Shown: one piece after another, positions 36,631-49,006 of the stretch | Position numbering within the stretch: position 1 is the first letter of the stretch | Layout: each line of letters begins with the position of its first letter | NCBI GenBank assembly: GCA_026874595.1 | Contig: CM049308.1 | Location: 26,460,367 to 26,524,366, forward strand | Origin: Sipunculus nudus | Taxonomy: Eukaryota > Annelida > Sipuncula > Golfingiida > Sipunculidae | DNA length: 64,000 bases | Reading direction: 5' to 3' | Program-made: the position numbers and the translations under genes | Notes under the pieces: model-generated | The model's database searches: none | What the model was told of the DNA's origin: nothing | What the model saw: the letters and a program-made list of their open reading frames with translations, nothing else

Positions 36631-36984
36631 GTAAGTATTATGGTAATCGTAGTAATGTACATTTTATATATATGGGAGCATACCAAAACAGGTTCATTTG
36701 GATTTTTAATGAAAACTTGACTGATGGATGGAAGAGATTCATAAAATTGATGTATTAAAATTTATATACTTGAAAATGTACTTATTATACGACTAAGAAA
36801 TAAATACCACAGGAGACTGTTAAGAGTTTAAAATATTTCATATGAAATAAAAAAAATATACATTCTGCCACCATACATGTAGGTAACCAAAGAAAAACCT
36901 AATCCAGCGATGATTATATTTTTCCAAAATTTTAATAAATTAAAGATTATACAAAATCCAAAATTTTATGTACAGTTTGATATT

Positions 36985-37076
36985 GCAAATTTCTTGACAA
37001 GAAATTAAAAAAAAACCTCAAACCTTATTCCACGAAACCAAATGTTACACTTCAGGACTGCCAAATATGCTGTTGT
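36985..37076 (+). repeat. Fragment of the Helentron-like repeat
   Basis: gaaattaaaaaaaaacctcaaacc ... cacttcaggactgccaaat matches gagaaattaaggaaaaacctcaa ... cacttcaggactgcctaat at 30955-31020. Short, diverged, in intron 9. Confidence 0.5.
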
Positions 37077-37689
37077 AAATAAGTACACAATCACATCTTA
37101 TAGTTTATTTAAAGAGACCGTTAGCCTTTAAAAAATGACTTAAATACCTGCATTATCATTGAGCAGTTTTCAGTATTGAAAGGTATGCCACTGTGACATC
37201 TAAAGGTGCTGCTACTCTCAATTTATTTTAAAGTAACATATTTTTTGGAGGCAAGATTTCTTTGTATACTTTTTCAAGAATTAATACTTTTTATACGTTT
37301 TCTAAATCATCTTCTGATGGTGATTAAACGCTGTTTACCTGAGCCAATTAAGTGTAATGGACACAGTATATCATAATAATGGCATTTAATTTGCAATATT
37401 ATGTTTTCTGCGATCTTGCCAGTATTGATACCTGAGGTTTGTTTTGAGTATTTGTATGCTGTAAAATTGTCTGAAAATTGCCCTATTTGGCATATATTTA
37501 TACTTTTTTTCATACTTTATTCAGATAATTTTATACTTCTTTCACGTAAGATTGTATATTGTATACTAAATCCATAGTAGCAATAGTATACTGTCTACAT
37601 AGATCTTTTATTTACTTTCACTAAACCCCACAAGTGCTCACTAACACAGATCATTATCTCATTTACATTCAGTCGTCGCTTTTTTTCAG

Positions 37690-37936
37690 ACTTTCCGTTT
37701 CCCAACCGACAAACGACCTGATATCATGACAGGTGAAATCTTCGGAATCGACTTTCCAGCAGGCATGGGACAGGGACTGCTACCAGTCATGTACCAGAAT
37801 GCTCTCCAGTTTGGCATCACTTCAGCACAGCTAACAGGATACATCCAAATTAACCTCGGGGTCAGGCCAGGTCAAATGATCACTGGTGGAATCGCAGGCA
37901 ACATCTACATCCCTATGTACTTCACAATCAACGAAG
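37690..37936 (+). CDS. Exon 10: module A3, second part
   Basis: Acceptor gctttttttcag, donor GTTGGT (weaker than its neighbours); enters phase 0, leaves phase 1. It codes for residues 734-815: TFRFPTDKRPDIMTGEIFGIDFPAG, equivalent to the DPIRVESGDLLGF and KDDMLGFHYP regions of A1 and A2, then LLPVMYQNA and a final strand IYIPMYFTI. Cysteine-free. The intron within A3 lies about 40 residues later in the module than the one within A1, so the two are not the same inherited intron. Confidence 0.82.
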
Positions 37937-38428
37937 GTTGGTGTCCACTTTTCTCATCATAAATGTATGAAACTTATGTCATAAGTTAGGACTTTATTAA
38001 CCTGGGCAAAGTGAAGGTTATTGTTTTCATTTGATTCTGTGTGTGTGTGTATGTCCGCATTATATCTGGAGACAGTATAACAGATGTTATTGAAATGTAT
38101 CATATATGTTGGTGTTGTGAAAATGTCCAAGAAGTTTAATTTTGTGTAAATCAAAGTGTAAATAACCCCAATATGAGTGTTGAAGGGTTTTTATAGCAGA
38201 CATGTTTTCACTAGGTAACCAAATAAAACATTATTTTGTAATGACAAGCACCAATATTTTACATATAATAATGGATGAAAATTCCTATGAACTCCTTTAT
38301 CTATAAAGTTCCTATATTCTTCAGGAACCTCTTGGGAGACCTGCTGAAAAACAGGGCTCTACAGAATGTAAATATCTTTATGTATGTAGAGGATTTGTCA
38401 GTGTTGTTATGTTTTTTTGTCTTTGCAG

Positions 38429-39091
38429 AACCGTTGTCCCAGTTGGCCTGGAAGTTTGACATTTCTGCACTGGTTGGAAACCTTCTTAAGCCCAATTCCC
38501 CCGGTGCACCATCCTGTTTAATAGGAAAACTCATCTCCTTTGTAACAGGACCGAATAACGCTCCACAGTCTGCTGTTGAGTTTAAGGGCTCCATAGACAG
38601 CCTTATCGAATTCCCAGCAAATTTCCAACTGGATTTCCGCTACTCCATCAGCGTACATTTATCCATGTACCTGACGCTGTTCCAGAGTGCTGTACTTTTC
38701 CAGTATAAAGATGTCTACGATGGCGTTGGTGTTTTCATGGGATTTTTAGGTCTATCCTTCATTGTACCAACTCGGGGAAAACGACCTAACCCAACTGCTG
38801 ATGCAGTGTTTGTAAATCGTTTAAGGATTGGCCTGTTTGGCTGGAGGGATCTCTTGGTAACCTATGATTACCATCAGAAACTAGCCATTTTGCGTATCAC
38901 AAACAGGAACATCATTGAGCAGAAGAGGTTCCCTTTCAGTAGGGAGATTGCAACCCAAGGCACCTTCACCCTGGGAGGCTGCAGAACAAGGAAGCACTAT
39001 TACAAAGGAAAAATAGGATGTATGACTATGGTTGGCACTGCTTACTCGGCAGCCAACGCAAATCTCAAACCATCAGCATGTGAACACATGC
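38429..39091 (+). CDS. Exon 11: laminin-G/ConA-like domain
   Basis: Acceptor gtctttgcag, donor GTAAGT, 663 nt, phase 1 at both ends. It encodes residues 816-1036. Features of a LamG/ConA-like jelly roll: SAVEFKGSIDSLIEFP near the start, SISVHLSMYL in the middle, ALLFQY-like strand (SAVLFQYKD), a W-R-D-L-L-V-T-Y-D strand matching the 'W..v..tyd' of LamG_3 domains, and a C-terminal GKIGCMTMVGTAYS strand, the usual '..G.I.c...y..al' ending. Two cysteines (GGC, IGC) lie close to the end as in LamG. It probably binds glycans or matrix proteins. Domain class fairly sure; subfamily not. Confidence 0.83.
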
Positions 39092-41037
39092 GTAAGTATT
39101 TTTACTCGTGTTTTATCAGTATACTCCATTAACATGTATTTCGGGATTTTTTTTATCTGATAATTCACTAAGGAAAGATGCTTTTGAAGCCTCATACCTG
39201 TGAGCCTGAACCTGATTTACAATATAAAAGCTACCTTGCAAAATATTTTAGTGATTAAATCAAATTAATAATTGAGGAAACAGTCGGTTTGAGACCTGCG
39301 GTCACATGAAAACACTGAAAATAAGTACTCGGCAAAAACAAAAATGACCCACTTAAATACTAAGTATTTGCATCTGTTGCTTGCTATCTAAGCAGAGAAA
39401 CTGGGTTCTCTAGTCGGTTCCACAGTAGGGTGCCCATTGAAAATTGGCAATTATTTTCTGAAACTAAAAAAATCATGACATGTTCTGACCTTAAAGCTGA
39501 TGAGGGTCCAAAGGCCTATTATGAGATGTAAAACCTCATAACAAAAACCAACATTTATATTTTGCAACCCTTTGGTTCTTATGAATGTTGTTGCCAAGTG
39601 ACATGGCGTCTGTCATTGGTTGCAGACAAATGCATATTTTAGAATATTTATGACCAATTATTGGCCAGTCAGGAGTGCAGTTGTTTGAGCATGTGACCAT
39701 TGAGATTAACATTCATGAATGGGGATGAGATATTGTAAAAAATAGACTGTTTACTCAGATATTGATATAATTGCATAACTTATATATTTCCCAAGATATG
39801 ATTTCAATTTAATTAAAGTTAATTGGGCCAGTACCCCATTCCTTCATTGCATCATACCATCTGATATTAAACTGCAGGCTCATGAAAATATTGCCAAATT
39901 TCAAAGGGCACCCAACTTTGGGACAGGCTATAGTACAGTTATGTTGGTGTTGACAGCATTTGTTAGGACACATTGACACCTGTGACTTTAAGGGGTGGGG
40001 AATACAGACTGAAAGGTTCTGGACCCTTTAGTGTAATACTAATAATAAAACTTAGGCCACATAAAATAAAAGATATGGTTCTCAGTCACTTGGCATCATC
40101 AATTTAACCCCCTTCATCTTAAATGATTATTTTGATTTTCAATAGGAACTTACCAGTTTTGAGCTCCAGCTACTCTGATATTTTTTTCCAAGAAGATAAA
40201 ATAATACAATTTTGATATTAAAAGTTTTCCTTTGTTTTATAGTGCTTTTACCTGTTATTATCTGTTATTATCATGCTGTTCCCTAATCATATGACAATTT
40301 AATCGGACCATTCGAAAAAAAGAACATTAGGCCATCACGCACTGATTTCTGTTAAAAAAAGTGCCTGAGAACCCAACCTATTTTTGGCCTAACAGGCCAT
40401 TCACATTGTCTTGCGGGAAAGTGAAGGGGGAAATTATTAGTGATTAACTCTTTATTAATGTAATAACGGCTTCTCAAAGGTGGAATTTAAAAAGCATCAG
40501 CCACATATTAAATAGACCTTTTGGAATGTATAATGACAAATATTCATGAGGGTTCCCCTTGAAATTAAACCGGTTTTACAGGTTTGAGTTAAGCGCATTT
40601 AAGTCATTGGTTTTGGTCCGGTTTCATGATATTTTCAAGTTGCTGATATTTCATGTAAAAGTGGAAGCATTTTTGTCTTTATTTATGTAGGCAGAATTAC
40701 TTATCAAAATGTTAAAGCAGATTAACTTAAGGGAACTTAGTGTTCAGAAAAATAATTATATATACAGTTGCATCCTTATTTAATAATATTTCTATACTCT
40801 ATAGTATGCTTGAATATAGGAATGTGGATATCTTGGAATGACAGGTTGTTCTTAAATCAGTACCAAACATAGTGGATCCCCACAATTATGACCACAATTA
40901 CAAAGAAAAAAAAATATAAATTTAAAAGTCAACATATAATTTGTTATTATCCCAGACTAATATTATTTTTTTAAATGACTTCTTGATTTTAAAGAAAAGT
41001 TTTTTGCCAAAGTTGCTACTGTAAGTGTCATATTCAG
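39092..41037. other. Intron 11
   Basis: Apart from the MITE at 40052-40392 I recognise no repeat, RNA or coding signal here. Confidence 0.55.
40052..40392 (+). mobile_element. MITE with 'ggttctcaggcac' inverted ends, copy 2
   Basis: Left ttaggccacataaaa...atggttctcagtcac; right gtgcctgagaacccaacctatttttggcctaa. Interior: gagctccagctactctgat, caattttgatattaaaa, ttgttttatagtgctttta, as in copies at 21838 and 61392. Confidence 0.7.
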
Positions 41038-41540
41038 ATGAGAACAAACTGGATGTAAACATCTTTACAGCAAAACCAACGCCACCCAGGCCACCAGTTT
41101 GTGGGGTTCGACCCCCTCTGCCTCCAACACGTCCACCTTGCAGACCACCATTTGGCTTTGGTGGATTTAAACCTCATTGCTCCCCACCAAAAGGACCCCC
41201 TGGTGGCTTCGGCTGGGGCGGTGGCTGCCGTCAAAGGCACCCATCCCCACCTAAAGGCTGTTGTGGAGGACATCATGGTCATGGACACCACCGTGGACAC
41301 CATGGACATCATGGACGTTGGAAGAGAGGTGCTGTCGAGCCACCTCCCCCACAGCAAGGCGACTTCATCTGCTACATCGAGGCTTCGGGTGTGGCCACGA
41401 TGACGCATCACGTCAAGGTGTTATGCGGAGGCACAGAAGTCTACGCCGAGTCCGTACAGGAGGAAGCTGGCGGCCCCAGCCCCATAGAAGTTGTAGCTCC
41501 TGCCGATACCGTGAGAGACTGTGACCTGATCAAAGATGGC
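41038..41540 (+). CDS. Exon 12: Pro/Cys/Gly/His-rich segment with RWKR site and start of VWDE-like core
   Basis: Acceptor catattcag, donor GTAAGT; enters phase 1, leaves phase 0. It codes for residues 1037-1204. First a Pro-rich stretch (PTPPRPP, PPLPPTRPPCRPP), then Gly/Cys-rich (GGCRQRH, GCCGG), then a histidine cluster with nine His in 15 residues (HHGHGHHRGHHGHHG), then RWKR (residues 1130-1133), fitting the furin R-x-K/R-R rule, and PPPPQQ. After this comes a folded-looking part (FICYIEASG, VKVLCGG, VRDCDLI) that begins the VWDE-like region. The His cluster could bind metal. Several alternative-frame open frames over this exon are shadows of its biased composition. Confidence 0.83.
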
Positions 41541-42119
41541 GTAAGTTCAGTTTTATTGCTGTATTTGATTTTGTAATGAAACACAGATTAAAGATAAGTC
41601 CAGATTATAGAATTCCAGTGCTTTAAACAGGCATAATTTGTCAACAGTCCCAATAGTCAGAGGCACATTTGGAAGGGCCTTAGAAAATGAAATCAATGTT
41701 TTGCATTATTGTATAATTAAAAATACAAGATTTTGGATACAGTATATTGCATAGTTTTGCATAACTGTAAGGAATAACCCAATAGTTTGTGAGAACCTCT
41801 CATGATAAAATGCACCATTTAGGGATAAGCTTCAGTTTCTAATTCAGATTAATGAAAAGTAGCCCATGTCATGTAATTCTGATATAAAATGCTACAACCT
41901 TCTATTGAAAAAGCTTCAGTATATATAAACATTTATTTAATAAAAATACAGGGAAAAAAATTCATGATTATGTATTAGATTAAATGGACCCTATCGATCA
42001 CCTATCTTACCTGTATAAACAAAGGTAATGCCTTGTAGCTATATCACTGCATGCTGGCTGCTTCTTTTGTTTATTTCAATATGTTTATATTATGTGGGGG
42101 GCCCACTAAAATAATCAAA

Positions 42120-42420
42120 ACAAAACCAAGAAGGGCATCAGGCATCAAGTCAGCTAAGCCAGAGCTTTTCAAATAGCGTTTTGCAACAAGTGACCTGTCT
42201 ACCACCAAGTATATGCATCCTACCACCTTAGGTTACATGTTTTTCCTGTTTGTCAACATTGCTATGTTTACAAACATGCTGTTGATAAACAAGTTCATGC
42301 ATTCTTCACGAAGGCTTTATATAACTTTTCACAACCAAAATGTCCCTGAGATCATTAATATATTAACAGAGGAAGCCAGCAATCACATAAATTCTTTTTC
42401 AAAATATGGGTGAATAGGCA
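42120..42420 (-). repeat. Family-1 dispersed repeat, copy 4 (inverted)
   Basis: Contains gcgttttgcaacaagtgacc, taccaccttaggttacatg, ttttcctgtttgtcaacatt and ttctttttcaaaatatgggtgaataggc, the inverse of the copy at 4131. In intron 12. Confidence 0.72.
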
Positions 42421-44804
42421 CCTATAAGGAGATTTTTAGCTGTGCAAGAATAGAATTATTAATCATTTAAATTAAAAGTAGCATGAGTGTGATAATCCTA
42501 CTCTGATCCATCCAAACAATATAAAAGCAAATTATTACTGGTCAACCAACTACGTCAAAGTCAAGCTGTAATCACACCTAGGTCTTTGTGGGCCATAATT
42601 AGCGAAGACAGTGCCAAGAATCCCTTTTGATCTTTTAGCAGGTGCAGCGAGAAACTGTGCATCCACTTGGACGCTCGAGGTCCTATATACAGCCGAGAGT
42701 CTGAAACATGTTTTGAGCATCTCTGATGCTTACTCCCATGGTATGAAAGCCCTGGAATTAACAGTTTTAAAATAATAAATATGTTAAACAGTGATGTAAG
42801 AGTCAAGTCCACTTTTTCAGGGACTCAGACTTGGACTCAAGGGTTCTGGGCTCTCACTTGGACACAGAGGTCAGTTCTCGATAAATCAGGCCGAGTCCAT
42901 CTCTAGTCAAAAAAAAGCTCTGTCATGTTAGGCCTGCCATACAGGAGCAATATTATTCCTATTCTTAAACACTATTATACGCTCCCGAGGCAGTGGAAAT
43001 CTTGCATTTCTAAAGAAGCTACTGATTATCCCGCTGACTGCTCTGACCGTGTATGATGCTCTTAAACACCAGGTGGTGCACATTGGCCTGGCTGCTTTAA
43101 AAAACTGCTGATGTGACTATCAGCCAACCAAATGCAAGTCAACAAACACTCGACAGGCATCAGGCTCCGCCCAGAAATCAAGTGTGGGGCAGTTTTTTCT
43201 GAGCCTGTGGCCTATTCAAATGGTTGCAGGGGTGATGAGCTGTCACTCAAAACGAAATGAACAACATTGGCTCTGTGTACTCCTCGCATGGCTGGTTAAC
43301 CTTTTTGTCTTCCAGCACAGGGTCTCATCTGATTGGACCAAAATACTGTGCTCCCCTCTGGTGTACAGATTCAGGATACAAGGTCATAACAAACAGCGCT
43401 TTCAATATAGGTAGTGCCTATGGGTAAAGCGCTGTGTAAAGAGCGTAACACTATCAGTTCAGTTTTGCTTTATACAAAAGTTTCCCTAGCAAAACCATTC
43501 CAGCACACAGTCTCATTTCCTCGCAGTCAGCTGACACCTTGTTATAGCCCTGCATGTTGGTAACACAGTCTGTTTACCATAACAAGGCTGCGTGACCAGA
43601 TGTCGGATTAAGTGGGGCAACACACGGTGTTTCAGCCAGTGGGAACATGTTTCACATTTTATTACCCAAGTCAGTTAGGGCATTTCCAGATTGGCACTAG
43701 TTATGGCTCCGCGCAGCACATGGCCCGATGCACTGTGTTGATGTTGACACCTGCGATTACACTTGGTTCACTGTTTTTAACTCTCATTTACATGAGTCAG
43801 AGGGTTTCAAGGCAATATTTTGACAGGTACAGATTTATTTTTAAATGAAGAAGCCATTTTTTATGTTAACTCAACATCCTTTAGCGGTGATTGGGCCCCT
43901 TTAAATGTGATGGAATTTTTTAATGCAATTCAGTATAAATGTAAAAACCTTGTATAACTTTACTTACAAATACGCATGACCTGGACTTCAACCCCCAAGG
44001 ATTCGGACTTGGACTTGAGTAGTTTGGAATGATATAAGACTGTAGGATATTTATGAGATATGCTTTTACATGAGGAAAGTTTAGACATCTGTTGATTGAA
44101 AATGGACTCAAAGGGGATCTGTGTTTTATTTATAATAATCCCACCCCCCAGCTAATTGCAAAGTATATCATAAAAGAAATAAAAACCATGTATGGTGGGG
44201 TCAAAACTGCTCCCTGATAATAATCAGTATATTTTGCATGTTTGGCTTACAATCACAAGCTACAGCCACACAAATGTAAGTCCCTGAGTCACAAGTTTTT
44301 ACCAAAATCCATGCATATTTAATAAGGTCATAGGTCACTAGGCTACTTTGTGGTATAGCCATGTTAACTTACCAGGATTATGATGGATTTTGAAAAAAAT
44401 TTAACAGAAATATTAATAAATATTACAACTTGCTTTAGTTCAATTTTCAGCAAAATTTTCCATGCATATTGAATGAGGAATGCATCGTTTGCAGTGCTAT
44501 GTTTTTTTTCACTCATTTACCTCTACATATTTTGTCCAAATGTGCCTTACACCCTTAAATATTCAATTATTTTTATATGTTCATTTGTCATGAATAATAC
44601 TTTGAGCTTAGAAATGTTTTTATACTGTGAATGTACATGTCAAATAAATTGATAATTTATTTTGAAAAAAATTGTGGAGTCAGTTGTCAAGGTGTTTTTT
44701 GTTGTCATTTTCCTTCCTTTGCTATTTCAGCCTGGTTATTTAATACTTGGTGAATAACCAAAGGTATACTTTACTTTAAATTCATTGTTTTTCTGAATTT
44801 ACAG

Positions 44805-44885
44805 CTTGTGTGTGAGGTTAAAAGCTGCACATCAAGAGATTGTGGAGATGAATTGACAACCCCTCCACTCAAGGAAGGTGTGACA
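44805..44885 (+). CDS. Exon 13: short Cys-rich segment
   Basis: An 81-nt exon with acceptor gaatttacag and donor GTAAGT, phase 0 at both ends, codes for 27 residues containing CEVKSCTSRDC. It continues exon 12 directly (DLIKDG | LVCEVK), so the cysteines C1207, C1212 and C1217 can pair with those of exon 12. Phase 0-0 differs from the phase 1-1 modules upstream, marking the switch to the core part. Open sequence past the donor is intron read-through. Confidence 0.78.
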
Positions 44886-45013
44886 GTAAGTAATCAACAT
44901 CCACCAGAGGTCCCCACTGTTCTTCAGTTTATAACTGTAGAGTCTGATGACAGACATGTTGAGATTCCTGTTAGGGGGAGTGTTGTGTATGATTCATATT
45001 TAATATTTTAAGA

Positions 45014-45062
45014 GTCACATGATCAAATTTGTACAGTCACATGATACACCAAGTCACGTGAT
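45014..45062 (+). promoter_or_regulatory. Triple GTCACRTGAT E-box cluster
   Basis: GTCACATGAT at 45014-45023 and 45036-45045, GTCACGTGAT at 45053-45062, about two helix turns apart. The last has the CACGTG core and is close to the CLEAR/MiT-family motif. Just downstream of exon 13; a regulatory role is inference. Confidence 0.35.
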
Positions 45063-46194
45063 ATATACAGCATATAATTGCCGCCACCTTGAGTAATAAG
45101 TAAACATTGGTTGCAGTTGCTCTGTCATGTTGTGCGTCATATAAAAACACACAACAGCTAGGGAAATAATTAAAGAATGCATCAGACAAGCATCTTTAAC
45201 CCTTTCCTGTTTACATTTATTTTAGATTTCCGGCAAATACTGACACTATTTATATTTACACTAACAGCGATATCTTTTCAAAATTATTTTGTATCTTTAT
45301 CAAATTTTCAACAGTTCCCACCAAGAGGGTTTGCTGAAAATTACTGAAAATCATGGAAACTTAGAAATAATATGCAATATTTTTGTCCTGAAAGAATCTA
45401 CACATATCATGGCATTCTATTTGTCCATTTTGAATGCTCTTTAGTGGCTTGTAAACAGTAAAGGGTTAATAATGAAGTGTCAGTATACCTCATGATAGAG
45501 AGAGCAGGGTCACAGCTCATACAATGCTGATATATCAATAAAATTTGCAGTTTAACTTAAATCAGTTATGATTTTGCTTTTTAATTTGAACAGTTTACCT
45601 TGAACAATTCTGGTTGACTGTTCATATATTCCAGTTGGGCCCAATATCTTTTGTTGTAAAACATTGAAACTACTGAAATTGTGTTCATTTTATATTATGA
45701 AACATGGCTCTGTTCCATTCAAGATCATCTCTTTTTGTCATACACAGATTAAGTTCTTTTCTTCTAGTCTCTAGTCTCTAATAATTAGTCTCTACTCAGT
45801 AAGAGATAGAACCAAATGTGTAAAATACACTGAGAGTATGTTATTTTCTTCAAATGGTCTGTGTTCTATTTGTATTATCTCTAACACTGAGAATATGTTT
45901 TCTGCTTCAATAAGTCTCTGTAGTCTATAAAACTTAATATCAGGCAGGGATTTAAATGTACCCTTGCCTTACACCCCAGGGTAGGTGACTGTGGCTTTAG
46001 GGCAGGTGAAAATATGTAACTGCCTGCCGGATAAGGCAGGCAGATTTTCCAACCAATCATAAATATTGGAAAGCAATCATTTATGCCTATGACCAATGTT
46101 GATCACGTCAGTTTGACATGAAAAAAATGACTCTTGTGTATATAATTAATGGGCAGTTTTACTCAAATGGTATGCATCATTGTATCCCCAGGCA

Positions 46195-46945
46195 GAGTCG
46201 GGATACTGTGGCTTAGGCACAGTCGCACTGCTGCTGCAGAGTTTCTTTCAGGCAAGATAACTCGAAAAGTATTTCACAGATCTTTACCAAACTTGACATG
46301 TGCATAGATATGGGTGAGAGGACAAAGTCTATTGAAAATGGGGTCATAATGGTTACTAGGAGAGTGACCTTGACCTTAAATAGATCTCTTTTCGGAGAAA
46401 ATCATACCAGTTCTTGAATATCTCAAGAAATCTTGCATGGATTGATCCAAAAAACAAGTTGACAGAAGATCTTGGATTAGTTAAAGAACAAATGTACATA
46501 TTTCTTTCATATAATGCATACACATGGGTTATGGGATGAGGTATATTTAAATTGGGGTCATGACCTTTCTTTTTAGAGTGGCCTTGACCTTGAATATTTC
46601 CAGTTTTGTTAAAAATTACACAAAATCTTAAATATCTCAATAAGAGATGCATGGATTGATCCAAAAATTAAGTTGAAAGAAGATTGCTTTCTCTTCTGTG
46701 GAAGACAGGTGGCTCAACCTTCTGTCCTGTTGAATTTTCTTGTTTTTGCACCTTTTGTTACCCCCTTCATTGCCACTTGATATTACTGTGAACATTCTAA
46801 GTAAAAAACTAATGGACAAATTTCTTTCATATTATGCATATACATATATATATAGGTTATAGGATGAGGTATATTTAAATTGGGATCATGACCTCTCATA
46901 TGAGAGTGGCCTTGACCTTGAATATTCCTATATTTGGTGAAAAAT
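46195..46945. repeat. ~320-bp tandem dispersed repeat
   Basis: tttctttcatataatgcata ... gggatgaggtatatttaaatt ... gagtggccttgaccttgaat occurs at 46501 and again at 46821. A diverged unit (gagtgaccttgaccttaaat) lies at 46360. Same general type as other bivalve 'gaccttgacc' repeats. In intron 13. Confidence 0.7.
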
Positions 46946-47521
46946 ATTGTTTCTCAGGGTGACAGATGGAAGATACCATGGTTGCTTGCTAAGTGTCAAT
47001 ATATGCTTCTGAAGATGGGCCTATTCTTAAAGGAGGGGGGGGGGGGGGTTAATTGTCTGGGGATAGTATGGTACCAAGAAATTCTAGTTGATATTTGTTT
47101 CTGTATCATTGATTTCCAGAGTACCCATTTCATTCACTGGAAATAATTTTCCGAATGAACCCTGCAAATAAATCTCTCTTAATATCCCTAGAATGAAATC
47201 TAAGTGAATAAACTTCTTGAGTCCTGAAACAGGTTATGAACTGAACAAGTTTTGAGGAATTAATTCTCCAAAGAAAATGCAGGGCAGGTGACAGACACAA
47301 TTTGGCAGGTTAATTTTATCAACCAGCTGCTAACTTTGCAGATAAGAAAATAGGTCCTTGTCTAACCCTGTAATCACATCTGTGAAACCCTGAGAATATG
47401 TTCAGTTTATAAACATTGTTCAAATTGTATGATACATGGCACATCATGATATTTATTGCCAGATATATCATCAATTTCTTTCACTTAAGACACAATGAAA
47501 TTGTGGACTTTTCTCACACAG

Positions 47522-47917
47522 ATTTCTAGTCCATTGACGATATCAGTTGAAGAGGGTGGTGATCCAGGCATCATTCAGATCCAGCTCGGAGCCCTGCCGT
47601 CCAAGATAACAGGCGACCCAGACGGTGAGGTTGTGATCACTGCTACCGTCACTCAGGAAGGGACACCATATAAGTGCACTTATGATAACACTGTGGAAAA
47701 ACCTCAGGTCGCCATCAGCTACCCAGTGACAATCGATGGCTACTCTGTCTGTGGATTCACTATCACCGATATGACCTTTGAAGACACTTGGGATATGAAT
47801 GTCATCGCAACACCTGATTGGCTGAAAGATGGCGATGCCACCGTCACTGTCACAGTTGTTTCAAAATATGTTGTTGGTGGCACAGTAACCTCTGAGCAGG
47901 AAGTTGGAGTGGTCACG
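47522..47917 (+). CDS. Exon 14: beta-sandwich domain before vWD
   Basis: Acceptor tttctcacacag, donor GTAAGG, 396 nt, phase 0 at both ends. It encodes residues 1232-1363 with alternating hydrophobic strands (LTISVEEGG, EVVITATVTQEG, ATVTVTVVS) and only two cysteines (YKC, SVC), which may form one disulfide. VWDE proteins have a similar beta-sandwich region just before the vWD domain, so position and composition both fit. Exact fold uncertain: Ig/FN3-like is my best guess. Confidence 0.83.
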
Positions 47918-48009
47918 GTAAGGATTTGATCAAATACCTTATTATTGAGGCTACCAGAGTATGAAAAGGGCTACACACTTTAAATCTTACACACAAACAC
48001 GTCCAGAGA

Positions 48010-48370
48010 ATTTTCTTGAAAAGATTATATTTCTTATCAAAAGAATATTTTTTCTGTTGACAAAAATTCCTCAATATATTTTTTCTTGATTTATAGGCAG
48101 TATGCTTAAAGTCAACAAAATATATCTAGATTTTCTTCAGACAAGATATAATATCTTATCGTAAGAAAAATTTCCTTTTTCTTAAATACCGAAGATAATA
48201 TTTCTTACCTTTAGATATCTTTATCTGATTGCAAGAAAAATTATCTGATCAGAAGAATAAAATTCCTATCAAAAGAAAATTATCTAGGACAACTTGATCA
48301 ATTTCTTGCAACACTCCCTAGAAAATTTTTGAGCCATAATATATTTTTCTTATATAGTAAGAAAATTCAG
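48010..48370. repeat. AT-rich repeat with many TTTCTTATC / GATAAGAAA motifs
   Basis: Motifs such as atttcttatcaaaagaa, atatcttatcgtaagaaaa and aaaattatctgatc recur on both strands, giving local inverted symmetry. In intron 14, ends unclear. Confidence 0.5.
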
Positions 48371-49006
48371 GGAGTGAGGGAACAAAATTTTATCTTTTTT
48401 TTTTTTTTAAATTTTTTTTTGGCAGTGTACTTGAAAATCAGAAATATATTCATTGTTGCTTTTCCTTGAAAGCCATTAGGGTAAACATATAGGGAACAGC
48501 ATATGTTTGTGAAACAAATCTGGAACCATAAAATTTAAATTAAGCTTAAAATTTGACCATTAAAATTAAATTAGCATGCTCGATTTTATAAACATATGTG
48601 CAAGTTGTTGTAATAAGTATGAAGAATATCAGCCTCAGGTCTCATTTTTTAAGATGTGTCACTAACAGTTTTATTATATAAGCATAGGTTAAATGTTAAA
48701 ACATCACTTATTAGAATCTGATTATTTAATGTTTTTCGAGGGACAATCATGATATAGCTGCCAGAAGGTGAAGTATATTACATTTCATTAAATCATGACA
48801 ATTTTGCAGGACAAGCCGTTTGGTTCCCTGATTTGAAAGCCAATAGAACAGATGTGACACTTGGTGCTGGACACTGATGCTTGGGGGTGAAGGGTGTGGT
48901 GGAGGGGGATGGGGGTGTGCTAGTTCTGGACCAATCACTAATATATATGACCAGCACTGATAAAATATACAAAAATACTTTTCATGTTTTTCTATATTCA
49001 CTACAG

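Noticed and set aside
41034-41524. Alternative-frame and reverse-strand open frames over exon 12
   Set aside because: A result of biased Pro/Gly/His codons; only the frame that splices to exons 11 and 13 continues the domain order.
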